From Gemmatimonadota bacterium (GTDB lineage Bacteria > ARS69): 6,789 nucleotides of DNA. A program made the translations under genes and the position numbers. Within the stretch, counting starts at the first letter, position 1, and each line of letters starts with the position of its first letter. Below the pieces are notes generated by a model that was given only the letters and a program-made list of their open reading frames with translations, did no database searches and was not told the DNA's origin. Below, piece after piece: positions 1-5,171 of this stretch. The stretch spans positions 1,999 to 8,787 of the forward strand of contig JAGQIB010000357.1 in NCBI GenBank assembly GCA_020431545.1, in the 5' to 3' direction.

Positions 1-167
1 TTGTAGATCCCGGTGAACACGATGGCGGACTGGAAGATCGAGTCCGCGTCGAGCACGCCGTTGTCCTGGGGAGTGACCGGACCGCGCTGGTCGTCGCAGG
101 CGGGAGCGGCCAGGAGCACGAGGGCCGAGAAGAGCAACGGTCCCAGGGCGCGGCGGACTCGATTCAT
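1..167 (-). CDS. Putative lipoprotein, N-terminal part (runs off left edge)
   Basis: Reading the minus strand from ATG at 167-165 gives an open frame of 55 codons to the window edge with no stop. The protein starts MNRVRRALGPLLFSALVLL, a positively charged n-region followed by a hydrophobic h-region, then AAPAC with Cys at residue 24. This fits a type II (lipoprotein) signal peptide, although Ala at -3 is less typical than Leu, so cleavage by signal peptidase I is possible. The mature part begins DDQRGPVTPQDNG, a polar linker, and its function cannot be told from this fragment. An SD-like GGAG (plus-strand 175-178) lies 7 bases before the ATG, which supports the start. It is divergent from def. 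I infer an envelope-anchored, probably outer-membrane or periplasmic, protein of unknown role. Confidence 0.7.
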   Translation of the reverse strand, partial: MNRVRRALGPLLFSALVLLAAPACDDQRGPVTPQDNGVLDADSIFQSAIVFTGIY

Positions 168-216
168 GGGAGGACTCCAGGTTCGCGAAGTTTCGACGCA
201 CGCGTGCAGTCCATCA

Positions 217-245
217 TCCTTAGCAAAAGGGCGCGGAGATGTCCA
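217..245 (-). promoter_or_regulatory. Weak candidate promoter for the lipoprotein gene
   Basis: On the minus strand TGGACA (245-240) matches the -35 consensus TTGACA at 5 of 6 positions. It is followed, after 17 bases, by TAAGGA (222-217), a poor -10. The local stretch around 213-235 is the most A/T-rich part of the spacer. If used, transcription would start near 210 and leave a leader of roughly 40 bases. The -10 match is weak, so this is only a candidate. Confidence 0.2.
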
Positions 246-332
246 GTCGGGCGGAACCGACGTGATTGCAAGGGCTTGGGGGGGTGGCTGCGCCTCGAGC
301 CGGTCGGGGCCAGCCAGACTGCGCGGCGCCGG

Positions 333-361
333 TCGACAGCGCACTCGGCGGTTCGTAGATT
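333..361 (+). promoter_or_regulatory. Candidate sigma-70-type promoter for def
   Basis: TCGACA at 333-338 (5 of 6 to TTGACA) and TAGATT at 356-361 (4 of 6 to TATAAT) are separated by the optimal 17 bases (339-355). The start point would be near 368 and the def leader about 77 bases long. This is the best promoter match I found in the spacer. It rests on consensus resemblance only, and the housekeeping consensus of this organism is not known. Confidence 0.45.
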
Positions 362-444
362 GATGGCTGGCGCGGGGCTCCGCGGGGGAGGCCGGCGGTG
401 TCTCGCTCGGGAACGTCGGGCGGTGCTTCTTCGGGGAGGTCGCC

Positions 445-975
445 ATGTCGCTTCGCATGATCGCCCGGCTCGGGAATCCCGTGCTCCTGCGACCGGCCGA
501 CCCCATCGATCCGGATCTCGTCGGGGCGAAGGACTTCCAACGCCTCGTGGACGACATGATCGAAACGATGATGGAAGCTCCCGGTGTCGGGCTCGCGGCA
601 CCGCAAGTCCACGAATCGATTCGTCTGTTCGTGATGGACCCCGGCGATCGTGACGACTCCGACGTCGGGCTCGAAATCCTCGTCAACCCCCGACTGTCCG
701 TCCCGGAGGACGGCGACTACCTGTCGCTTTGGGAAGGGTGCCTCTCCATCCCGGGCCTTCGCGGAGAGACGCTGCGTCACGCCGCGGTGGACGTCGACTA
801 CCTGGACCGCAACGGGGAGCCGCGACGTCGCCGCTTCGAGGGCTTTGCGGCGGCGGTCGTGCAGCACGAGTATGACCACCTGGATGGGGTGCTGTTCCTG
901 AAGCGGATGCCGGACCTCTCGCTTCTCGCGTTCGACGATCAGTACGCCCGTTGGTTCCAGGATTGTGGTTCGTAA
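445..975 (+). CDS. def: Peptide deformylase
   Basis: The 176-residue product removes the N-formyl group from the initiator methionine of nascent proteins in the cytosol. All three family signatures are visible: motif I GVGLAAPQ at 47-54, motif II EGCLS at 97-101 and motif III QHEYDHLDG at 140-148. Cys99, His141 and His145 would bind the catalytic metal, Glu142 is the general acid/base, and Gln54 helps the oxyanion. Length is normal for the family. The ATG at 445 is preceded by GGGGAGG (433-439) at a 5-base spacing, a strong SD that favours it over the Met codon at residue 5. The last four codons (Asp-Cys-Gly-Ser) and the TAA stop lie in the left inverted repeat of the adjacent insertion sequence, so the natural C-terminal tail was probably changed. 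All catalytic residues are upstream of the junction, so activity should be kept. The gene stands alone here, without fmt. Confidence 0.97.
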   Translation: MSLRMIARLGNPVLLRPADPIDPDLVGAKDFQRLVDDMIETMMEAPGVGLAAPQVHESIRLFVMDPGDRDDSDVGLEILVNPRLSVPEDGDYLSLWEGCLSIPGLRGETLRHAAVDVDYLDRNGEPRRRRFEGFAAAVVQHEYDHLDGVLFLKRMPDLSLLAFDDQYARWFQDCGS

Positions 976-982
976 TCTGTGT
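961..982 (+). repeat. Left terminal inverted repeat of the IS
   Basis: Aligned with the reverse complement of 2148-2169, 20 of 22 positions are identical: the first 12 (GATTGTGGTTCG), then mismatches at 13 and 16, then CTGTGT. With a 2-base gap the match resumes as GCCCGG (left 986-991). This repeat carries the last four codons and TAA stop of def. Confidence 0.9.
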
Positions 983-986
983 TTGG

Positions 987-1009
987 CCCGGATCTTTCAA
1001 GGATCCGGG
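987..1009 (+). promoter_or_regulatory. Hairpin covering the transposase ribosome binding site
   Basis: CCCGGATC (987-994) and GATCCGGG (1002-1009) form a perfect 8-bp stem with a 7-base loop. The transposase SD, AAGGA at 999-1003, lies partly in the loop and partly in the 3' arm, and the ATG is at 1012. Transcripts entering from def would form the whole stem and bury the SD. Several IS elements are known to block expression from outside transcription in this way. No T-run follows, so it is not an obvious intrinsic terminator. The structure is seen; the role is inferred. Confidence 0.5.
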
Positions 1010-1011
1010 AC

Positions 1012-2106
1012 ATGTCATCCGATGTCTCTGCCCTTCGGCCGCCGTTCTGCCCTAACTCGGGCTGTCCAAATCATTGGGCCAGATCCACTTGGGCCTACCG
1101 GAAGATCGGCTTCTCGTCGCCCGATCGTCGCGGGTGTAGACACCAGAGGTATCAATGCAAGTTCTGTCGGCGCGCCTTCAGTTTACAGTCGTTCCGTTCT
1201 ACCTACTGGATGAAGCGACCGGACCTGCTCATTCCTGTATTCCTGCGGCTCGTGGCGTGCTCGGGCTACCGCCAGATCGCGAGAGAGTTCCGCGTTTCCC
1301 ACACCACCATCATGCGCATTGCCGAGAGGCTGGGTCGGCATTGCTTGCTCTACCAGTGGCATCACGTGAGTGATCTGGAGATGTCTGAGGCCATCGTGAT
1401 TGACGGCTTCGAGAGCTTTGCCCACTCACAGTTCTACCCCTGCCATCTGAACCTCGCCGTCGGGGCCGAGACTCACTTTACGTACGCGTTCGCTGAGGCC
1501 GAGCTCCGCCGCAAGGGCACCATGACCGCCTGGCAGAAGCAGCGGAGAGCCGAGCTCGAGCGGCAGCACGGTCGCCCGGACCCGAAGGCGATCGAGAAGA
1601 GTGTTGCGGAGCTGGTCACGATGCTGCCTTCGTCCACCGCGGCGCTCTCCGTGCACACTGATGAGCACCCGGCTTACCCCCGGGCGTTCCACCGCAGCGG
1701 ACGGCGGGTACAGCACACGAGCACACCGTCGGTGGAGGCTCGAGTTCCATCGAACCCCCTGTTTCCCGCCAATCTGGCCGACCTGCTGATCCGGCACTCG
1801 GGCGCAAACCACAAACGGGAGACCATCGCCTTTTCGAAGACCCTTCAGAGTGCCGTGGAGCGGTTGGCGATCTTCGTGGTATGGCGGAACTTCGCAAAGT
1901 CGTTCTCGGAGAAGATGCAGGACGCCACGCCGGCCATGCGGCTGGGGGTAGCTCGCGCGAAGCAGACGGTGGAGCAGATTCTCGACTCCCGCCTGTTCGT
2001 GTCGAAGATGGTGCTTCCGGCGCGCTGGGGAGGCTACTACCGTCGCGAGGTGGCGACGCTCCCGCGGGGACTTTCGCGTCCGCACCGACTTCAATACGCC
2101 GACTGA
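1012..2106 (+). CDS. IS transposase (zinc ribbon, HTH, DDE catalytic core)
   Basis: This 364-residue protein should bind the terminal repeats and catalyse DNA cleavage and strand transfer of the element. Near the N-terminus Cys13, Cys18, Cys49 and Cys52 (CPNSGC and CKFC, followed by RRAFS) form a zinc-ribbon-like motif, with Cys42 also nearby. A helix-turn-helix follows at about 86-108 (YRQIAREFRVSHTTIMRI). Candidate catalytic acids are Asp131 (IVIDGF), Asp217 (HTDEHPAY) and Glu270 (HKRETIAFSK). WRNF at 291-294 and TPAM at 306-309 resemble the tail of many DDE transposases. A charged stretch at about 161-200 lies between the first two acids. ATG 1012 is chosen because AAGGA lies 8 bases upstream; a GTG at 979 would start inside the terminal repeat and has no SD. 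The frame is intact, so the element may be active. Confidence 0.9.
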   Translation: MSSDVSALRPPFCPNSGCPNHWARSTWAYRKIGFSSPDRRGCRHQRYQCKFCRRAFSLQSFRSTYWMKRPDLLIPVFLRLVACSGYRQIAREFRVSHTTIMRIAERLGRHCLLYQWHHVSDLEMSEAIVIDGFESFAHSQFYPCHLNLAVGAETHFTYAFAEAELRRKGTMTAWQKQRRAELERQHGRPDPKAIEKSVAELVTMLPSSTAALSVHTDEHPAYPRAFHRSGRRVQHTSTPSVEARVPSNPLFPANLADLLIRHSGANHKRETIAFSKTLQSAVERLAIFVVWRNFAKSFSEKMQDATPAMRLGVARAKQTVEQILDSRLFVSKMVLPARWGGYYRREVATLPRGLSRPHRLQYAD

Positions 2107-2108
2107 GC

Positions 2109-2136
2109 CCAGCGCGTCACCGATGTTGAGCGCTGG
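2109..2136 (+). terminator. Stem-loop just after the transposase stop
   Basis: CCAGCGC (2109-2115) and GCGCTGG (2130-2136) form a perfect 7-bp stem with a 14-base loop, starting 2 bases after the transposase stop. AGCCC/GGGCT flanks could extend it across a bulge. No T-run follows on either strand, so it is at best a weak or factor-dependent terminator, or an mRNA 3' stabiliser. It is also downstream of the convergent minus-strand gene. Confidence 0.3.
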
Positions 2137-2147
2137 CCGGGCTTCGG

Positions 2148-2169
2148 ACACAGTTTCCGAACCACAATC
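2148..2169 (-). repeat. Right terminal inverted repeat of the IS
   Basis: Read on the minus strand from 2169, it matches the left repeat at 20 of 22 positions, including the perfect terminal GATTGTGGTTCG. Position 2169 also provides the final G of the TAG stop of the neighbouring minus-strand gene. Confidence 0.9.
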
Positions 2170-4331
2170 TATTCGATGTATCCGAGGGCGCGCAGTTCGT
2201 CGCGGATCCGGTCGTCCACGCCCGTCGCAATCGCGTCCCCCGGCTCCTCATCCTCACGCGCCCCGTACGTCGCGATCCAGCGCACCGGATGCGCCTCACG
2301 CCAGGCGGGATCGAAGAGATCCACGAGCGGAACTCCCTCGACGTCGAGCGGGCACGGCGCGCCGAGCGCGTAGAGGACGGTGGAGGCGATGTCGATGGCG
2401 CGGGCGCCGTCGATCGTGGCCGCGGCTCGGAACGGGCCGCCGGCGGCGACGAGGAGACCGTCCATGCGGTGGTCGCCGGAGTGGCCCTCCGGGACGCGGA
2501 TCTCGGACAGGGGGAACTCGAACTCGCTCGAGCCGGAGCCGCCGGCCGGGGGCAGGGAAACCCGTTCGCCAGCGACCGTCTCGTCGAACACCGCGACGAG
2601 ACGCGGCCCGAGCTCGTCCTCGTCCAGTGCGAGCGCACGGAACAGCGGTTCGTCTCCGTTCACGCGGCAGGCCGCGAGACGTTCCTTCGCGAGGGCGAGC
2701 GACGTCGCGTCTCCGTGGCCGCCGATCCGCAACACCCGACGCGCGTCGACCGTGGGCGGCCGTGGGTCGAACACGACGCTGCGGGCGGAGTCGGCCGCGC
2801 CGCCCGTGCCGGGCTGGAGTTCCGCGAGCCCGCACAGCTCGAGGAGCCGGTTCGGCCGCCACCACTGGCTGCGCTCGTTGTTCGTGAGGAAGCCGTGGTC
2901 GGAGAGGACGAGGACGCCGGTCTCGGGATCGAGCAGATCGAGCGCCTCGCCGAGCAAGCCGTCCATGAACCGATAGTATCGATCGACCACGGGAGCGAAG
3001 GCCCGTTCCTCCTCGGGCGTGAGGTCGCCGTAGACGAGGTCGGCCACTCGCTCGCCGTCCTTTGCCGCGAGCCGGTACTTCCAGAACAGGTGCTGGGTGT
3101 TGTCGTTGCCGCGGAAGTACAGCGCCGTGAGATCGGGCTGTCCGTGGCGCAACGCGACCCGCGCGGACTCGAGCGTGACGAGATCGTGCCGGACCACGTC
3201 GTCGAGGATGCCGAGCGATCGGCGCGCCTGTCCCCAGCGGTTCGCGCGCCACTCCGCGAAGCGATCCGGTGGAATGTCGGTGAAGCTCGCGATCTCCCGG
3301 TCGGCGCGGGCGTCCACCTGGGCGCGAGCGGAATCCACGACCGCGGTCAGCGCTTCGGGCGAGACGCGACGTGGCAGATCGTCGAAGTCGACGCGATCGG
3401 AGATCATCGCGCCGGCGATCGTCTCCGCCGGCCACGTGACGTACCAGTTCACGAATGCGGACGTGAACCCGGCACGTGCCCCGAGATTCCAGAGCGCCGG
3501 TACGCGCCGGAGGTTCGACGTGACCGGGACGCGGTCGCCGTCGCGCCGCACGACGAAGTCCTCGATGCCGTGGACCGATGGCACGGCGCCGGTGGCGACG
3601 GACGTCCAGACGACGGGGGATTTCGGCGGCCGGATGGAGCGGAGGTCCCCGCGGCAGCCCCGCTCGATGAGCGCCTGGAGATTCGGCATGCGTCCGGCCG
3701 CGATCGCCTCGTCCACGAGACGGCCGTCGATGCCATCCAGTCCCAGGATCGCGATCTTCACGCCCGTGGGGGCCCGCTCGGGGCTCGCGACTTCCTCGCC
3801 GTTCGGCCGCGCGGGGGCCCGGCTCGCCAGGGCGCTCACGCTCACGACCCAGATCAGCATCGAGACGACGACGCCGCTGGCCAGGGCCCGGCGCGACCCC
3901 CGCGGGAGACGGGCGGCGATCGCACCGCCGACGATGCCCGCGATCGCCGCCGCCGCTCCGCCGATCCCCACGAGCGCCCACCCGACGTCCTGCGCGAGAG
4001 CGCGGTGCCGCCACACGGTGCCGAGTACGAACCCGTCGAGTGCGGCGAGAACCACTCCGAGGAGGAGTGAGCGAACGACGAAGGGAGCCCGTCGGGCGAG
4101 CCCCCCGATCACCAGCGCCACTCCGGCGCCGATCAGCGCGTGCCCGCCGACGTACCAGGCCGTCGCCACCGCGGTCGTGTCGAGCCGGATCAGCGTCGCG
4201 TCGGCGAAGCGACCGGAGAGCACGCGGAACACCGCGTTCAGGGCGTCGGCCCACACGTGCCATGTGGCCGAGAGCTCCAGGAAGTGAAGCCACGTGCCGA
4301 GGACGGCCCCGGCGGCGGCGCCCTCCAGCAA
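2169..4331 (-). CDS. Membrane-anchored alkaline-phosphatase-superfamily enzyme (type I phosphodiesterase/nucleotide pyrophosphatase-like)
   Basis: Numbering from TTG 4331 (720 residues). The N-terminal ~170 residues hold about five hydrophobic segments (roughly 3-22, 60-80, 84-106, 118-141, 150-170), which would place the C-terminal catalytic domain outside the cytoplasm. That domain starts with ILGLDGIDG (metal ligand Asp199). It continues with KSPVVWTSVATGAVPSVHGI (237-256), where Ser238 is the probable nucleophile, then GNDNTQH (Asp410, His414), LSDHGF (Asp478, His479) and SGDHRMDG (His621). This full two-metal set suggests an active phosphodiesterase or phosphatase; the substrate (nucleotide, lipid or glycan phosphate) cannot be told. 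Sulfatase activity is unlikely, since no C-x-P-x-R motif is seen. The end, ELRALGYIE, is a common tail in these enzymes, so the gene looks complete although its stop straddles the IS end. The start is uncertain: TTG 4331 lacks an SD, whereas an in-frame CTG at 4367 has one (732 residues). It is last in a probable operon. Confidence 0.92.
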   Translation of the reverse strand: MLEGAAAGAVLGTWLHFLELSATWHVWADALNAVFRVLSGRFADATLIRLDTTAVATAWYVGGHALIGAGVALVIGGLARRAPFVVRSLLLGVVLAALDGFVLGTVWRHRALAQDVGWALVGIGGAAAAIAGIVGGAIAARLPRGSRRALASGVVVSMLIWVVSVSALASRAPARPNGEEVASPERAPTGVKIAILGLDGIDGRLVDEAIAAGRMPNLQALIERGCRGDLRSIRPPKSPVVWTSVATGAVPSVHGIEDFVVRRDGDRVPVTSNLRRVPALWNLGARAGFTSAFVNWYVTWPAETIAGAMISDRVDFDDLPRRVSPEALTAVVDSARAQVDARADREIASFTDIPPDRFAEWRANRWGQARRSLGILDDVVRHDLVTLESARVALRHGQPDLTALYFRGNDNTQHLFWKYRLAAKDGERVADLVYGDLTPEEERAFAPVVDRYYRFMDGLLGEALDLLDPETGVLVLSDHGFLTNNERSQWWRPNRLLELCGLAELQPGTGGAADSARSVVFDPRPPTVDARRVLRIGGHGDATSLALAKERLAACRVNGDEPLFRALALDEDELGPRLVAVFDETVAGERVSLPPAGGSGSSEFEFPLSEIRVPEGHSGDHRMDGLLVAAGGPFRAAATIDGARAIDIASTVLYALGAPCPLDVEGVPLVDLFDPAWREAHPVRWIATYGAREDEEPGDAIATGVDDRIRDELRALGYIE

Positions 4332-4368
4332 CCGCTGCGAAACGGAACTCGAGTCGCGGGAAGTCAGG

Positions 4369-5025
4369 CTAGGTTCTCCGGGGGTCGGGAATCGGGGCGG
4401 GCTCGCCGGTCGCGCGGCGCACGCGCCTCGGGAACAAGATGTCCCGCATCTCGTCCGCGTCCAGGTCCGGGAAGCAGGCCCAGGCCTCGCGCAACGAGTC
4501 CGGCAACGCCTCCGTCAGGATCTCGAGCCGCTCTCGCCCGCTCGCGGTCTCCGCGACGGCCGAGGGGGTGCGCCCGCCGAGCGCATCGTTCGGTAGAAAC
4601 GGCCAGGCGAGCCGCAGGTACAGTTCCGCGACCTCGCGTCGGGCGAGGTGCGGTGACGCGGCTTGTCCCGCGGGACCGCAGATCGCGTGGGGAGTCTCCA
4701 GCAAGCGCTCGAACGGCAGGGCCCGCGTCTCGTCGTGGGGCCAGGCGGCCCCGCCCGAGATTTCCCGCTCCGCCGCCCGGAGCCAGTCCTCCGAGAACGA
4801 TTCGATCACGAGCGCGCCGCCGCCGGAACAGATGCGGGCAAACGCGAACGGGGTGTCGTCGTCCTCCGGATCGAGTCGCGTCCATTCCGCGCGCAGGCAG
4901 CGGTCGCGGGGCACGAGGCGGAACGCCTCGCGCTCCCCGAGGGCACGCACGCGTGCGCTCTCCTCGTGAAAGCGAACGACCTGATGCAGCGCGAGCCGCC
5001 CGGGATCGAGTCGAGACCCGCTCAT
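4369..5025 (-). CDS. Uncharacterised 218-residue protein with LGGRTP motif
   Basis: I do not recognise this as a named family. The ATG at 5025-5023 is preceded by AGGAG (5036-5032) at a 6-base spacing, a strong SD; the reading frame extends to 5292, but only through the repeat-rich spacer and antisense to the end of the aminopeptidase gene. There is no signal peptide or membrane segment, so it is probably cytosolic. Residues 60-90 (AFARICSGGGALVIESFSED, then a helix) look like a short beta hairpin plus helix. Residues 128-170 hold REVAELYLRLAW, then PNDALGGRTPSAVAETASGR and a leucine-rich helix. This PxxALGGxTPxxA...GR pattern resembles a segment I recall from SEC-C-type uncharacterised proteins and, more loosely, the Xre/MbcA/ParS toxin-binding domain. 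No toxin partner is visible. The tail is Pro/Arg-rich. Its stop is one base from a possible start of the next gene, suggesting translational coupling. Confidence 0.85.
   Translation of the reverse strand: MSGSRLDPGRLALHQVVRFHEESARVRALGEREAFRLVPRDRCLRAEWTRLDPEDDDTPFAFARICSGGGALVIESFSEDWLRAAEREISGGAAWPHDETRALPFERLLETPHAICGPAGQAASPHLARREVAELYLRLAWPFLPNDALGGRTPSAVAETASGRERLEILTEALPDSLREAWACFPDLDADEMRDILFPRRVRRATGEPAPIPDPRRT
4374..4379 (-). promoter_or_regulatory. SD-like GGAGAA that points to a CTG start for the membrane enzyme
   Basis: On the minus strand GGAGAA (4379-4374) lies within the last codons of the upstream gene. It is 6 bases before an in-frame CTG (4367-4365), itself one base after that gene's TAG stop. 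Starting there adds MTSRDSSSVSQR before the TTG-coded residue, a sensible hydrophilic cytosolic tail ahead of the first membrane segment. No ATG, GTG or TTG is available upstream in frame. CTG initiation is rare, so this is tentative. Confidence 0.35.
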
Positions 5026-5079
5026 GGACTGCTCCTTTCCGCGGCCGGACGACGGCGGCGCGGGTTCGAGTCTCCTCCG

Positions 5080-5171
5080 GCCGACCGGCGGCGACGCGCG
5101 ATCACGCCCCGCCGCCGACCGCCGACTACGCGTGATCACGCCCCGCCGCCGACCGCCGACTACGCGTGATC
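5080..5171 (-). repeat. 34-bp tandem repeat: two exact copies plus one degenerate copy
   Basis: On the minus strand a 34-bp unit beginning GATCACGCGTAGTCGG runs from 5171 to 5138 and is repeated exactly from 5137 to 5104. A third, degenerate copy follows from 5103 to about 5080, matching 20 of its first 24 bases. The first copy includes the last codons and TAG stop (5162-5160) of the M42 aminopeptidase gene; the rest fills the gap before the next gene. The junction of the exact copies makes a perfect 12-bp palindrome, GCGTGATCACGC (5130-5141). There are no spacers, so this is not a CRISPR. It looks like a local tandem duplication of the gene's 3' end. Confidence 0.88.

Larger units (their letters stand above)
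168..444. other. Divergent intergenic region between lipoprotein gene and def
   Basis: No convincing gene lies in these 277 bases. The region should hold the promoters of both flanking genes, and candidates are listed separately. It also contains a perfect 10-bp palindrome GCACGCGTGC at 198-207 and a TTCGCGAA palindrome at 182-189. Both lie in the inferred leader of the lipoprotein gene and could be operator-like, but short palindromes are common at this GC. A run of seven G lies at 278-284. I see no riboswitch or RNA gene. Confidence 0.6.
961..2169 (+). mobile_element. Insertion sequence with zinc-ribbon DDE transposase (about 1.2 kb, IS1/IS1595-like)
   Basis: The element is bounded by inverted terminal repeats: both ends read inward as GATTGTGGTTCG, then diverge slightly. 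It encodes one transposase, and the sequence match stops exactly at 961 and 2169. The bases just outside (GGTTCCAG on the left, TATTCGAT on the right) do not match, so no target-site duplication is seen. This suggests an adjacent deletion, recombination between copies, or decay. Codon use inside the element (TTA, AGA, many T/A third bases) differs from the very GC-rich neighbours, which fits acquisition from elsewhere. The family assignment rests on transposase layout (Cys-rich ribbon, HTH, DDE with an IAFSK-type segment) recalled from the IS1/IS1595 superfamily. The termini do not match an IS family whose ends I know. Confidence 0.85.

Noticed and set aside
278..284. Run of seven G as a phase-variation tract
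   Set aside because: Short, intergenic, well away from any start codon, and unremarkable in DNA of this GC content.
13..363. Plus-strand 116-codon frame at the left edge
   Set aside because: It starts at a GTG without an SD, lies antisense to the lipoprotein start, runs through the divergent spacer and has low-complexity composition.
951..978. Hybrid promoter TTGGTT / TAATCT across the left IS junction
   Set aside because: Matches are only about half of each consensus and spacing is 16 bases. It is not strong enough to call.
979..1011. Upstream GTG start for the transposase
   Set aside because: It lies inside the terminal repeat, lacks an SD, and the added residues are not domain-like. ATG 1012 has a well-spaced AAGGA.
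2289..4070. Long plus-strand open frame (593 codons) opposite the membrane enzyme, and a 665-codon minus-strand frame at 2296-4293
   Set aside because: Both are Arg/Pro/Gly-rich shadows of the same very GC-rich gene, without recognisable domains or a supported start. The 720-codon frame has a full catalytic motif set.
5104..5171. CRISPR-like direct repeats
   Set aside because: The two 34-bp copies are directly adjacent with no spacer, and no cas gene is present.
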